A stretch of 64,000 nucleotides of DNA from Dyadobacter sp. Leaf189 (GCF_001424405.1 NZ_LMPS01000001.1:1671999-1735998), one strand, 5' to 3'; shown: positions 1 to 9,826, counted from the first letter of the stretch. The notes: a model not told the origin generated them from the sequence alone. Numbers and translations: made by a program.

Positions 1-351
1 CAGAATAATGACCTGTACGCGGCTGCGGATTATTTTCTGAATGCGTTTTTGTACTGGATAGCCTCCATGGATGATGGTGAGACCGTTTTTCTGATCGACA
101 GCAAAAAGCTGGTAAACGGGTCGATCACGCCCAATAAAAAGCTTGACCTTTTTGATCCCGACACCAACATCGGGAACATTGGCGAACTGATCAAAGGCGA
201 TTCCAAGCGCAAGACTTTTCACGCGTTCCTGGGAGACGACGGACTTCAGGATGCCATTATCAGGGACAATATCACTGCTGGCAGCAAATATCTGAACATC
301 TTTTTTGACGCAGCTGCCAGGTTTAATCGCAAAAATCAGGTCAACAATTAA
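1..351 (+). CDS. Unrecognised protein, C-terminal part (5' end outside window)
   Basis: The reading frame is open from the first base of the window to the TAA at 349-351, so only the last 116 residues are visible. There is no recognisable motif. The visible part is mixed helix-like sequence with an aromatic stretch (FLYWIAS) and an acidic, Asp/Gly-rich middle (LFDPDTNIGNIGEL). It lies 11 nt upstream of the large Hsp70-like ATPase gene on the same strand, so it is probably the upstream member of the same operon. Function cannot be assigned from this fragment. A TTG at 49 could serve as a start, but the open frame upstream makes a longer gene more likely. Confidence 0.7.
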   Translation, partial: QNNDLYAAADYFLNAFLYWIASMDDGETVFLIDSKKLVNGSITPNKKLDLFDPDTNIGNIGELIKGDSKRKTFHAFLGDDGLQDAIIRDNITAGSKYLNIFFDAAARFNRKNQVNN

Positions 352-362
352 CGCGCTGATCC

Positions 363-3300
363 ATGTCACAGAAACATTTATATCTCCCTAAATTGGCTGC
401 GGGCGCTGAAATCAGCGAACCTGCTGCGGATGCACTCTGGGAGGACAAGCAACGAAGGGTAATCACCGACATAGGAAACGGGATCGAAATAGACGAGTCT
501 GCTCAAACGCGGGGCGTCTCGTCCATTCCCGACATTTACGCACGGCCACTTACTTTTCAGGGCGCGCTGAGTTCCGAAAAACATCCGCTCCGCGACCGCA
601 TTGTGCAGGAATGGAAAGGATTGCTAAGCTTGCTCGCATTGCATTCCGTGAAGCCGGATTTAGGAAAGCTGCAAATCTCGCCGGTCCAATTCAACGATGA
701 GAAATTCTGCCGCGCGTTGGTGAACCTGGCGCCGAAACCCATCGAGCTGCAATCCAATGGTACCACTTATGCGTGGACGGACATTCTGATCATTAAGTTC
801 GGGGATATCGCGATCGGTGCAATGTCGCCGGCTACGTTGGTTTACACCTCGGCCGACTACAACCGAAAGTTGAAAGACCTTCGCGGATTTTCACTGAAAG
901 ACAGCGAAGGTTATCTGCGGCCGCCGCTGAAATATGAGGGGCTGGAATATGTGGGCAAATGGCTGGAAGATTTCCTTGACAAATTCAACAGGATCGCGCA
1001 GACCAATGACACACCTTCTCAGGGTCACATTTACATTGGTGACATTAACCGCCTGCTGGCCGACTGGCTTAAAGAAATCAAGCAGGAGCTGGGCCTTGCT
1101 CAGGATAAGATTATCCAGTCCAATAAGGTGAAAGTAGCAGAGGAAATGCCCGAGGCGATCCGCCGGAATCCGCCTGCATTTCTGTCGCGTTACGAGATTT
1201 ATCAGCACATACTTACGCCGCTTGTGGAAGGGGATGTGGATAGCGAACGGACGAAGTCCGATTACAGCCTTTCTATGTCGCGTAATAAGTCGGGTTATCT
1301 CGAAAACAAATCGGGATACAAGGAAGTGGTTGTCATCACGCCCTCGCTGCTGTCGCAAAACAAAACTTTGTGGGACGGGTTAACGCCCCGCGAGCTGGGT
1401 GACGATACGCATTCGCTGGTAAGCAAATTCTTCAATGAAGAATCCGGTGCATTTATCAATAACATCAACCTTAAAAACCACGACTCGATCTGGATCAGAC
1501 CCGAGCTTTATTTCCTGACAGACTCGCTGTTGAAGAATAAAACGGACGACGATATCCTGAATACGTCCGAGTCATTTTTGAATGGAAACGAAACAGAATT
1601 CATTCTGCCGTTCAGGAAAGAAATCCTTTATTTCTTCACCCCGGACGATATTCAGGAGAAACTGAAACCACGCTTTGTCAAGACAGACGAAAAGGTGATT
1701 TTTTCTTTCTTCCTGCCGCTGATCGACGGGCAGCGTGTGGAAATCAAAAAGACATTCAGGACGGCCAAGTCGGGTTTGCAGAAAGGGGAGGGCGAAATTG
1801 TGGAAGTGGAAGTGCCTGTCCTGGAAATCTTCCCGGACTATCTTGGCGATTTCTGGTGCCAGTATTTCATGCTGTGTTCCAACATTGATACTTTCAAAAT
1901 CGCGCCCCTGAATTTTGCGGAGCATATCACAGTCTCGCAGAAAGAACAAAAAATAGAAACCAATCAGGATCGTGAACGGGCCGAGATCATCCGCATTTCG
2001 GGATATAACTCGTTCCCGGAGGCGGTTTCCATTAATAGCGCCAACCGGGGCAATCAGGCTTATGGTCTCGTTTTGCTCAGCAGGAACCCGGATGTAGAGG
2101 GTAAACAATTTACCGGCAAAAGCATTGTTGGCGTTGACCTGGGGACTTCCAACACGAATATTTATCGCTACTCCAATGAAAATACTAAGCGGTGGGTTTT
2201 CAGCTTTTCGAAGTATGTGCGATCCATCCTGAACTCGGACCCGCAGTCGCAGGGAGGAAACAGTGTGAAAAAAGAGAAGTCGAAAAGGGAAAAGATCACG
2301 CGCGCATTTTTCGTCCCCACCGAAGACCAGCATCTGCCTATCCCGACGTTGCTGCGAATTTTCAAGGCGGGAATTACAAAGGATATTCTGCTTGACCAGT
2401 TCATTTATTTTCCAAGCGAGCCCGAATATCCCAATTATGTTTTCACAGATATAAAGTGGCACGAGGATACGACCAACATGATCGCATTCATCCGTTCCAC
2501 CATTTTCCTGGTTATTGTTGATCTTTTGCAAAACCGGACGGGAAAAATCGAGTTCAGGTGCACTTATCCCAAGTCTTATTCGGATGATAAAGTCCGCGCG
2601 ATGAAAAGGGCCTGGACCGAGGCGCTTGAAAATTTTGTGCATGTAGCCGAAGACGGAGACAAGGAAATTCCGGAAGGAAAATTCATCTGGGTGGAAAAAC
2701 GCCGTTTTGACGAGTACCAGGGCTTTTATAACATTACCACAAAGGATAATGGTAAAATCGTCATCAATACGCGGCCAAGCTTTACCACCGAGGGCATTGC
2801 GGCAGGAGAATATTTTTCCAGCGATCAGATCAATAATGATGGAACCAGCCCGGCAAACAAGGAAGATGGCGCGCTTTGCCTGGATGTAGGAGGCGGGACG
2901 ACGGATTATAGTATTTGGTTTGACAGCAAGATCAGGCTGGATGCTTCGGTGAAACTGGCCGGTAAGCAGATCGCCAATTTGCTTAAAAACAATTCCAGGG
3001 TAAGGGCATTGCTATTTACAAATGAATCAGCGGCTGCCCTGAATGAGGTGAAGGATGATTCGCTCCTGTTCTTTTCCAGGCTGAATTTTGTGCTCCGGAA
3101 AGAAGAAAAATTGATCGCTTCCAATCTGAGCAGCAATGCCGGAAGCGTTGAAATCGCCTGGTTGCGGCGAATTCTGGCGATCGAGTTTGGTGCGCTGTCG
3201 TTTTACGCTGCGCACCTCTGCCTGGCCGTAGACGAGTTTCTGGACTCGGGCCTATCTAAGCGGGCCAAAGAGAATATTTTCAAGCTTCACTGGGGCGGTA

Positions 3301-3941
3301 ATGCGGCCAAATTTATCAACTGGATCGACTATGGGCGGTATGAGCAGGATGGAATTGCTTCCCAGTTTCTGGACGGAATTTTCGCAAACACGATCTATGA
3401 AAAAAGCATTGGGAGCAGGGCTTTTCTGCCACTCAAAATCGGACAGATCCAATCTCCCGGACACAAGGATGAGGCGTCTGGAGGTATTGTGGTAATGGAA
3501 AAAGTGTCCGGCCCGGACGAACAATCCAGTGGGTCAGCGCGCAGCCTGATCCTGATCGATGACGATGTGGAGACGAAAGGCAGGCTGGAAGGATTGGTTC
3601 TGGGAGAACGTATCAATGTCAGCGGCAGGAAGTTCGAGCATTACGAAGTGATTGGTAAAAACGACTTTTTCAATGAAACCAGAAGCTTGTTCGAAAATAC
3701 CGAACTGGTGCAGCTGGAAAGGTTTATTAGCCTCATTAACCGGGTCGGACGCAGTACAGGCCTCTTTCCGGAAGGCGCACAGATCAACCTTTCACTGGAA
3801 GAAAAGCTATCCATTAAGCAACGGGTAAAAAATGAGCTGGCCAAACAGGCTCAAAAAGGTCCGGATGAGCGTGATGTAGAGCCGGTGATTATATTGGAAG
3901 TCAAGTACTTGCTTGATATTTTAAGCCATAAAATGAAATGA
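363..3941 (+). CDS. Large protein with actin/Hsp70-type ATPase core (1192 aa)
   Basis: The C-terminal half carries the two phosphate-binding loops of the actin/Hsp70/sugar-kinase fold: VGVDLGTSNTNIY near residue 590 and LCLDVGGGTTDYSIW near residue 839. The first 580 residues match no domain I recognise, and no signal peptide or membrane segment is seen. The size and late position of the ATPase core recall the SrfB 'virulence factor' group, but that assignment is only a suggestion. The ATG at 363 follows a short gap after the upstream gene, and the TGA overlaps the ATG of the downstream Hsp70 gene (ATGA), so the two are probably translationally coupled. It is likely cytoplasmic. A role as an ATP-driven remodelling or scaffold protein working with the neighbouring Hsp70 is inferred from context. 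Confidence 0.75.
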   Translation: MSQKHLYLPKLAAGAEISEPAADALWEDKQRRVITDIGNGIEIDESAQTRGVSSIPDIYARPLTFQGALSSEKHPLRDRIVQEWKGLLSLLALHSVKPDLGKLQISPVQFNDEKFCRALVNLAPKPIELQSNGTTYAWTDILIIKFGDIAIGAMSPATLVYTSADYNRKLKDLRGFSLKDSEGYLRPPLKYEGLEYVGKWLEDFLDKFNRIAQTNDTPSQGHIYIGDINRLLADWLKEIKQELGLAQDKIIQSNKVKVAEEMPEAIRRNPPAFLSRYEIYQHILTPLVEGDVDSERTKSDYSLSMSRNKSGYLENKSGYKEVVVITPSLLSQNKTLWDGLTPRELGDDTHSLVSKFFNEESGAFINNINLKNHDSIWIRPELYFLTDSLLKNKTDDDILNTSESFLNGNETEFILPFRKEILYFFTPDDIQEKLKPRFVKTDEKVIFSFFLPLIDGQRVEIKKTFRTAKSGLQKGEGEIVEVEVPVLEIFPDYLGDFWCQYFMLCSNIDTFKIAPLNFAEHITVSQKEQKIETNQDRERAEIIRISGYNSFPEAVSINSANRGNQAYGLVLLSRNPDVEGKQFTGKSIVGVDLGTSNTNIYRYSNENTKRWVFSFSKYVRSILNSDPQSQGGNSVKKEKSKREKITRAFFVPTEDQHLPIPTLLRIFKAGITKDILLDQFIYFPSEPEYPNYVFTDIKWHEDTTNMIAFIRSTIFLVIVDLLQNRTGKIEFRCTYPKSYSDDKVRAMKRAWTEALENFVHVAEDGDKEIPEGKFIWVEKRRFDEYQGFYNITTKDNGKIVINTRPSFTTEGIAAGEYFSSDQINNDGTSPANKEDGALCLDVGGGTTDYSIWFDSKIRLDASVKLAGKQIANLLKNNSRVRALLFTNESAAALNEVKDDSLLFFSRLNFVLRKEEKLIASNLSSNAGSVEIAWLRRILAIEFGALSFYAAHLCLAVDEFLDSGLSKRAKENIFKLHWGGNAAKFINWIDYGRYEQDGIASQFLDGIFANTIYEKSIGSRAFLPLKIGQIQSPGHKDEASGGIVVMEKVSGPDEQSSGSARSLILIDDDVETKGRLEGLVLGERINVSGRKFEHYEVIGKNDFFNETRSLFENTELVQLERFISLINRVGRSTGLFPEGAQINLSLEEKLSIKQRVKNELAKQAQKGPDERDVEPVIILEVKYLLDILSHKMK

Positions 3942-5482
3942 TCCCACGTGTAGGAATAGATCTCGGAACCACATTTTCGTGCATGAGCTATATTGACGAG
4001 CAGGGGCTTCCCGTGGTGATCAAAAACAGTGATAACCAGGAAACGACGCCTTCAGTAATCTGGTTTGATGGCAGGGTAGCATATGTCGGCAAAAAAGCAA
4101 ACGACCGGAAGTTGCAGGCAAATTCACCTGTTTTTGAGTTTGTTAAAAGGGATATCGGCAAATCTGTGGCCAATCGCTATGTGATCGACGGCTATGACTA
4201 CGGTGCGGCAGGAATGTCCGCCATTATCCTGAAAAAGCTGAAATACGACGCTTTCTATTTTTTCAAAAGACAAGGCTGGCTTTCTCCGGACGACAGTCTG
4301 CAAAACCTGGTGATACCCGCAGTGATTACAGTCCCCGCGTATTTCCGGGACAAGCAGCGGCACGAAACCCGGCTCGCAGGCATTGCAGCGGGCTTTGATG
4401 TGATTGCGATCGTAAATGAGCCCACAGCCGCGGCATTAACTTATGGTGTAGACCTGAATGCCGCCAAACGGATCCTCGTTTTCGACCTGGGCGGAGGCAC
4501 ATTTGATGTGAGTATCCTGGAAATAGCGGGTGGGAATGCAAAAGTGATCGCCTCTGACGGTGCCGATCAGTTGGGCGGGAAAGACTGGGATAAGCTGATC
4601 AAAGATTACCTTCTGGCTGAATTCGAGCGGCAAACAGGCCGCGAAGTTCCCGACGATCTTTGCTGGGACATCGACCAGCGTGCGAATGAAAGCAAGATCA
4701 ATCTTACGGATCAGCAGGAAGTGAAAGTGTTCCTGAATGCAGAAGGAAGCACCGCAGAACTGATCCTGTTCAGGGAGCGCCCGACCGGAGGCGGCAATGT
4801 GCTTGATAATCTGATTTTTGATGATGAAGACGACGATTACGCGGGATTTTATTTCGAAGAACGCGCACAGGATTTAATGGCGATATGCAAGGCCATTATG
4901 CACAACATGCTCGATAAAGCTGGTTTTACCTGGAACGATATCGACGATATTGTGCTTGCGGGCGGCTCTTCAAGAATGCCCATGATCCCGAAAATGCTGG
5001 AACAGGTATCCCGTAAAAACGTGAGACGCAACATTCCCGGTTACAGCTTCGACACGGCCATCGCGCAGGGCGCCGCTCTTTATGCCAGGAACCGCGAGCG
5101 GGTCATTGATGTGGCTTCCAAATCCGTGGGGATCCAGATGAGGCAAGCGGGCAAAATGATCATTGAGCACCTGATCAGAAAGAACATGCCGCTGCCTGTA
5201 AGCATTACCGAAACTTTTCCAGCCGAAAAAAATACGACACTGAATATCTACGAGGGGGAAGACAGCACAGACCCGGAGCATTGCTATCCGAGGGGTAAGC
5301 TGCAGCTTGAAAATCCGGCCGGGAAAGTGATCGTCGGACTGGCGATTGATGCATTCGGGATCATCCACGCGTCCATTGATTCCAACGGCACCAAAGCTGA
5401 GCTGAGGATCCAGTCGGAGGAAGGCGAAATTGACATTACAGAGCTGAAAAGCAAAATCGACGCAATTGACCTAAGAGCATAA
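3938..5482 (+). CDS. Hsp70 family protein (DnaK-like, shortened)
   Basis: A clear Hsp70 ATPase: N-terminal VGIDLGTTFSCMSY (phosphate 1), IVNEPTAAALTYGV (connect 1), ILVFDLGGGTFDVSIL (phosphate 2) and IVLAGGSSRMPMIPKML (adenosine loop). At 514 residues it is clearly shorter than housekeeping DnaK (about 640). The substrate-binding part after residue 385 is only about 130 residues, and the C-terminal lid appears to be missing. An acidic insert (FDDEDDDYAGF) lies near residue 293. It is coupled by an ATGA overlap to the large ATPase gene upstream and is 6 nt from the membrane-protein gene downstream. This is an accessory Hsp70 with dedicated partners rather than the general chaperone; no dnaJ or grpE lies nearby. 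The partner is not known. Confidence 0.93.
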   Translation: MIPRVGIDLGTTFSCMSYIDEQGLPVVIKNSDNQETTPSVIWFDGRVAYVGKKANDRKLQANSPVFEFVKRDIGKSVANRYVIDGYDYGAAGMSAIILKKLKYDAFYFFKRQGWLSPDDSLQNLVIPAVITVPAYFRDKQRHETRLAGIAAGFDVIAIVNEPTAAALTYGVDLNAAKRILVFDLGGGTFDVSILEIAGGNAKVIASDGADQLGGKDWDKLIKDYLLAEFERQTGREVPDDLCWDIDQRANESKINLTDQQEVKVFLNAEGSTAELILFRERPTGGGNVLDNLIFDDEDDDYAGFYFEERAQDLMAICKAIMHNMLDKAGFTWNDIDDIVLAGGSSRMPMIPKMLEQVSRKNVRRNIPGYSFDTAIAQGAALYARNRERVIDVASKSVGIQMRQAGKMIIEHLIRKNMPLPVSITETFPAEKNTTLNIYEGEDSTDPEHCYPRGKLQLENPAGKVIVGLAIDAFGIIHASIDSNGTKAELRIQSEEGEIDITELKSKIDAIDLRA

Positions 5483-5488
5483 CCAGAT

Positions 5489-7558
5489 ATGGAAAGTTCA
5501 GACGAGAAGATAATCCCGGGCACCGATAGTAGGCCAGGGGAGACTGGCCGGGCACAGGAGAAAATCATTCCCGGCGTGGGGACGCCCCGCGTGGATAAGC
5601 CCGATACGCCCACAAACCAAACCACTCCTCCAAGATCGCAGCCGGAAGAACCGGGGGAACAGACCGATGTGACCCAGCTTATTGCAGCTTCGACCCGTGC
5701 AGGCGGGCTGAACGAAATCCCGCACGATTTTGACAACCGGAATGGGTCGTGGAGCAGCATCAGCTCCTCCAATCCGTTCGAAATCCTATATCTGGATTAT
5801 AAACAATATCGATCGATCACATCCGAAATGGTCCAGAAGAACTACCGGATCATCTCGGAATTCTGGGCGGATAAGCTGCTGATCATGAACAGGGGCGCGC
5901 GCGACCAGATCGAAAAAAAGTACACGGCCGTTGTCGTCAATGGCGCGGAAAGAAGATTGGAAGCAGCACTTAATAAGCTTAAAACGCCTGCAAGCCTGGA
6001 ACTGAGCTTTCAGCAAGTAGACGGAAGGCGGCTTGAAACAGGTTTCGCCGCCATTTCCGAGCTGATTGAAATCTCTGTGCAGGATGGACATATCACCGAA
6101 AACCAGGCAAATGTCATTGTTGCAAAAGGTTTGAAAAACGGACTGGAAGCGCACGAAATAGAGGGCCGCATCATTTCCATTATTACTGAAAAAGGATTCA
6201 AACCCAGAAAAGAAGTTGATAAATCCCGCACGTTCAGAAATCTCTGGATGACGGAGGATGCCTGGACCGCTTATCAGAGACGGGATGTAAGAGTGGAGTG
6301 GCTGGTCGAATATGCGTCGACGCTTGAAGAACTGGGGGAGATCACATTCAGAAAGAAAACAGAGTCTGAATATTATCTCAGGAACGCGAATTATCTTCCG
6401 GCACTTGTCAACAGGGTAACTAACAGCGCCTCGCGCGCTGCTGAATTCGAGCGGATTATCGAGGAAGAAAAGGATACGGAAAAGAAATACCTTAAAATCC
6501 TTTATCACTTGCACCCGGCGCTCCCGTTCCGGTTCCGCGGATCGGTTTATAACGACATTCACAAGCTTTTCGACGATGCCACACTGGCCCCGGAATCTTT
6601 CTGGATGGCGGCGGCTTTGTTCTCAAAGGACCATTTTCGGATCTGGCTCAATGAGTCGGCGCCACAGGTGGCTATGCTCATGCCGGAGACAAATGATGTC
6701 ATTGCTTTTCTGACATTCCTTTATGCAGTCAACAGGCACTATCCGTTTTACCTGAACAACACGAAATTCACCAGCCCGGAAGATCTCGCACGTGCGATGA
6801 AAGTGAACCAGGGCATTTGGGTAAATGTGGCCCAGCACATGGAGAACGGCTATCTTCCCGCCTGGTTTAAAGCAATCGGCCGGGCGGATATCAACAGCCG
6901 CTACAATGCGCACCTGGAAGCAATTATCAACGCTGGATTGTATGATGCAAAAGAACTGAAACTGGCTGCGGCACAAACGCTCATCCTGATCATCGACGCT
7001 TCGGTCGCCGTGCCGACGCTTAGTGCAGATATCAGTCAGATCGTTCTACCGGAAGTAGAGGGTGGGAGCGTGGTGCGGTCCGGCGTGCGGCTGCGCGTTC
7101 AAAACGCCGGATTTGTTAAAGCAGCGGTGAGGCTCGACACAGATATTGATGGTATCACTATTAGCGAAAATGAGTTGACATTCAACAGTTACGCGCATGA
7201 AAGTGAACGGGAGGTTGTGTTAATCGTCGACTCTTCCAGGCTGGTCAAGGACAGGCTTTACATGCTTAACTTAACCGTAAACACCTCTTACGGCGCGATC
7301 AGTATCCCGGTGCAGATCAGGGTTGTGTTTCCCAAACGTGCGGTTACCATCAAAGTGGCGCAATATGCTGCTGCGACAGCTTTGTATTTCAGTCTTTTCA
7401 GATACCTGGTGAGCTTGTTAATGAATTTCGACGGTTGGCTGGCGGGCTACGGCTATGTTACCGGAGAATATCCATTCCTGTTTTTTCTGCTTGTGGCAGG
7501 ATTTACTGCGGGGGCCTTTTATTCTTTCAGATATGTTAAAAAATTGGAGAAAATATGA
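5489..7558 (+). CDS. Membrane-anchored protein of the Hsp70 operon (689 aa)
   Basis: The first 90 residues are Pro/Gly/Thr-rich and contain the short motif EKIIPG twice, which suggests a flexible tail. A large helical region follows (about 90-510). Residues about 520-610 look like an Ig-like beta domain (VRLRVQNAGFVKAAVRL). Two hydrophobic segments close the protein (about 635-660 and 665-682), with a basic end (FRYVKKLEKI). There is no signal peptide, so the long N-terminal part probably faces the cytoplasm, where it could dock the Hsp70s to the inner membrane. It starts 6 nt after the Hsp70 gene and overlaps the next gene by ATGA. I do not recognise the family; the docking role is inference from the operon. 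Confidence 0.75.
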   Translation: MESSDEKIIPGTDSRPGETGRAQEKIIPGVGTPRVDKPDTPTNQTTPPRSQPEEPGEQTDVTQLIAASTRAGGLNEIPHDFDNRNGSWSSISSSNPFEILYLDYKQYRSITSEMVQKNYRIISEFWADKLLIMNRGARDQIEKKYTAVVVNGAERRLEAALNKLKTPASLELSFQQVDGRRLETGFAAISELIEISVQDGHITENQANVIVAKGLKNGLEAHEIEGRIISIITEKGFKPRKEVDKSRTFRNLWMTEDAWTAYQRRDVRVEWLVEYASTLEELGEITFRKKTESEYYLRNANYLPALVNRVTNSASRAAEFERIIEEEKDTEKKYLKILYHLHPALPFRFRGSVYNDIHKLFDDATLAPESFWMAAALFSKDHFRIWLNESAPQVAMLMPETNDVIAFLTFLYAVNRHYPFYLNNTKFTSPEDLARAMKVNQGIWVNVAQHMENGYLPAWFKAIGRADINSRYNAHLEAIINAGLYDAKELKLAAAQTLILIIDASVAVPTLSADISQIVLPEVEGGSVVRSGVRLRVQNAGFVKAAVRLDTDIDGITISENELTFNSYAHESEREVVLIVDSSRLVKDRLYMLNLTVNTSYGAISIPVQIRVVFPKRAVTIKVAQYAAATALYFSLFRYLVSLLMNFDGWLAGYGYVTGEYPFLFFLLVAGFTAGAFYSFRYVKKLEKI

Positions 7559-7848
7559 AAAAGAAGAAGTCTTATTTTTGGCCAGCTGCCCTTCTGGTTA
7601 CTATCCTGGTTATCATAGGCGATTTTCTGGCGAGGGTCAGCTCTGTGTTATTTCTTCCTGTTGAAAGGCTCCTGTTTGTAACCCCCGGCATCTCCCCCGT
7701 CATCATGTGGGCGTTTCTGGGAATGATGCTGGGGGCCATTTATGGCTGTTACGTATCAATTAGAAAATTCAGGCTGGACAACAAACTGATTGTGATCCCA
7801 GTGGGCATATTCGTTGTCGTAATCAACCTGATGATCATTTTCTCTTAG
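7555..7848 (+). CDS. Small integral membrane protein (97 aa)
   Basis: The protein starts with a lysine cluster (MKKKKS) and has three predicted membrane segments (about 8-27, 46-66 and 76-96). Its ATG lies inside the stop of the preceding gene (ATGA), so it is translationally coupled and is the last member of the Hsp70-type operon. The next gene is convergent, only 4 nt away. No family is recognised. A structural or assembly role with the 689-residue membrane protein is the simplest reading, but there is no direct evidence. Confidence 0.7.
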   Translation: MKKKKSYFWPAALLVTILVIIGDFLARVSSVLFLPVERLLFVTPGISPVIMWAFLGMMLGAIYGCYVSIRKFRLDNKLIVIPVGIFVVVINLMIIFS

Positions 7849-7852
7849 GCAA

Positions 7853-8644
7853 TCAGTTTACGCCGAATGCAAATGCGTCCACGGCGGTAGAGCCTGTGGA
7901 AGGTTTTCCGGTAAAGAAATATTCGCCCGGCAATAGCTTTCTGCCAGGAGTGATTTTATAAACACCGGCACTTTCTTTTGAGATGTCAAGACTGATAACA
8001 GACTCACCGGTTTTCATCCCGCTGAATGAGCTGGCAGCCATGGTAACAACTTCTCTTTTTCCTTTAACTGGTTTGAGTTGGTATAAAACCAGTTCGGGAA
8101 GCGCATCGCTGCCTGTGTTGATCAGGAAACTGTTGATCTGGTCGCTCTCAATGCGCAGGCCCGATTTATCGCCGTCGACCTGCAGGAGGATTTTACCGCC
8201 GCTGAACCCTTGGCGCGAGCGAATACCCGCCACCAGTTTTTCCAACGGTTGCGCATCTTTTTTGGCCGTGAGAAGATATACGTGGTTTAATAGAACGAGT
8301 GACCGGCTGCTGCTTTCGACAACTGGTTTCGCTTCCGATGTGGAAACGGCCACCGCTTTGGCCGCAGCAGGTTTTGCCGGTGAGCCTGACTGCTTTTCAA
8401 TCATGGCTTTGATAACAGATTCATCAATTCCTGACTTTTTGAGTGTGACGAGGCCGGTAGGCGTGACATTGAATTTACAGACCGAAGTTTCAATGCTGGT
8501 TAAAATCACGTCAGAACTGAGACCGGCTTTGTGCATTTCAATAACGCCTTGATTGGTGAGGGCAGTTGAGGCGGTTTGGGCAAATACCGAAAGAGAGGAA
8601 AGAAGAAAAATGAAGGAGGAACAAAGGGCAAAAATAAATTTCAT
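7853..8644 (-). CDS. Secreted protein of unknown function (263 aa)
   Basis: The start is placed at the ATG complementary to 8642-8644 because it gives a good signal peptide (MKFIFALCSSFIFLLSSLSVFAQ). A longer frame continues 49 codons upstream, but that extension is not protein-like. Residues about 28-75 form a short helical module with GVIEMHKAGLSSDVILTSI and KSGIDESVIKAMI, a pattern often seen at the N-terminus of secreted Bacteroidota proteins. The rest is beta-rich, with a repeated preference for Leu/Gly/Ser (GEYFFTGKPSTG near the end). It is probably periplasmic or outer-membrane associated. Downstream of the OmpA-like lipoprotein gene on the same strand (109-nt gap), the two may be co-transcribed. 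No enzymatic motif is seen. Confidence 0.7.
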   Translation of the reverse strand: MKFIFALCSSFIFLLSSLSVFAQTASTALTNQGVIEMHKAGLSSDVILTSIETSVCKFNVTPTGLVTLKKSGIDESVIKAMIEKQSGSPAKPAAAKAVAVSTSEAKPVVESSSRSLVLLNHVYLLTAKKDAQPLEKLVAGIRSRQGFSGGKILLQVDGDKSGLRIESDQINSFLINTGSDALPELVLYQLKPVKGKREVVTMAASSFSGMKTGESVISLDISKESAGVYKITPGRKLLPGEYFFTGKPSTGSTAVDAFAFGVN

Positions 8645-8753
8645 AAAATGGAAGTTTAAGATACGGCTATTAATAGGATTTCGGGCGAGAAGGTAAAATG
8701 CCCGTCGTGGGTTCAGAAATGCCGAGAAATAGATGATGTGCAATGCAGCAGCA

Positions 8754-9701
8754 TTACATATTAGGAAGCACGACCCAGTAGAAGGTGACAACCCTTCTGC
8801 GCTTGTCGTTTTTCAGGGCGTCTTCTGTGAGTCCGGGCGGGAGTTCTTCTCCTCGTCCAAGGGTTTGCACGGTAATGTCTATCAGGTTGGAATGTTCCTT
8901 TTTACGGTCAGCAATAATGCGTTCCAGCAATTGCTTAACAGCCTCGGCGCGTAATTCGGACAGTTTGCGGTTAAGGTCAGGCTGAGTGGGCTCTGTCAGG
9001 TTTTCGGATTGCAACAGCTTTGAAGCAAGGTCCCTGTATAATGCTGACCCGGTTTCCACAGCTGTCGCATCGGAGTAACCGGTGACAATGATTTGTCCTT
9101 TCAGGCTGTTGAAGGCATTCTTGTATTTGTTCGCAAAGACATATAGCTTTTCTACGACGGGACCGAAGAGCCGCTGTCCTTCCCTGAACTGTTCGCGGAT
9201 GAGCCTGTATTCACCCGGCCTGAACAAGGCGCCGATCTCTGACTTGGAAAAGGTTTCGCTTCCGAGAAAATCGACGATAACCTTTGTCTTTTCCTCCAAA
9301 ATCCGGAGGATCTCGGCCGACTCGAACACCGTACGGCTGGCATTTGCCAGGATTTCGGCTTCTTTCTTGTTGCTTTTCTTGTCGCCGAAATCTTTCAGAT
9401 CCTGCTGTGCTGCTTCCAGTTTTTGCGTGGTTTCATGGATTTCTTTGCGTTTCCCCGTCAGATAATTCTGAATGTCAATATTGGTGTTATGGTTGATCTT
9501 CTGCGTAGAATCGGCTTTGTTGGCCGTTTGGGACACTCTTTCCAGCATTGTCAGTGCATTTTGCTGCGACTCCAATGCAACTTTAAGCGCCAGGGAAGAT
9601 TGTGATAATGCAGTACTCTTTTTTGCACATCCGGATAGGACTAAAATCAGTAAAAATCCGGGAAGCACGAACAGGAAGCGTGGTAAAAGTGCTTGATGCA
9701 T
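8754..9701 (-). CDS. OmpA-like lipoprotein (315 aa)
   Basis: The N-terminus is a lipoprotein signal with lipobox LSGC (Cys at residue 25) followed by KK. Residues about 35-150 are a long helical/coiled-coil stretch (QKINHNTNIDIQNYL onward). The C-terminal 120 residues have the layout of an OmpA-like peptidoglycan-binding domain: a beta strand with IIVTGYSDAT, a helix with LSELRAEAVKQLL, then ITVQTLGRGEELP and an NDKRRRVVTFYWV end. The canonical NxRRV region is present as NDKRRRVV. It would anchor an outer-membrane lipoprotein to the cell wall. It is divergent from the secreted caspase-like gene, with a 125-nt shared promoter region, and probably supplies an envelope component to this cluster. 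Confidence 0.75.
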   Translation of the reverse strand: MHQALLPRFLFVLPGFLLILVLSGCAKKSTALSQSSLALKVALESQQNALTMLERVSQTANKADSTQKINHNTNIDIQNYLTGKRKEIHETTQKLEAAQQDLKDFGDKKSNKKEAEILANASRTVFESAEILRILEEKTKVIVDFLGSETFSKSEIGALFRPGEYRLIREQFREGQRLFGPVVEKLYVFANKYKNAFNSLKGQIIVTGYSDATAVETGSALYRDLASKLLQSENLTEPTQPDLNRKLSELRAEAVKQLLERIIADRKKEHSNLIDITVQTLGRGEELPPGLTEDALKNDKRRRVVTFYWVVLPNM

Positions 9702-9795
9702 AAGGGAATTAAGTGAGGTAGGGGTTTCGTGGATAAAAATTAAAGTGTATTGATTACAACACCAAGCTTACCACCCATTTTACCTGTTTATTTTT

Positions 9796-9803
9796 TAGTT
9801 TTG
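9796..9803 (+). promoter_or_regulatory. Putative Bacteroidota -7 box (TAGTTTTG)
   Basis: TAGTTTTG matches the TAnnTTTG -7 consensus of the Bacteroidota housekeeping sigma factor. It lies 23 nt before the ATG of the secreted caspase-like gene. No convincing -33 TTTG was found at the usual distance, so this is tentative. Confidence 0.35.
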
Positions 9804-9826
9804 AGATAGCGCCCTATCGAACCTCT

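Noticed and set aside
1572..2642. 356-codon open frame antisense to the large ATPase gene
   Set aside because: It lies wholly inside a well-supported coding gene, has no recognisable domain and follows the codon pattern of the opposite strand.
8645..8791. Longer start for the secreted protein at 7853-8644
   Set aside because: It would bury the signal peptide behind 49 residues and overlap the lipoprotein gene's 3' end.
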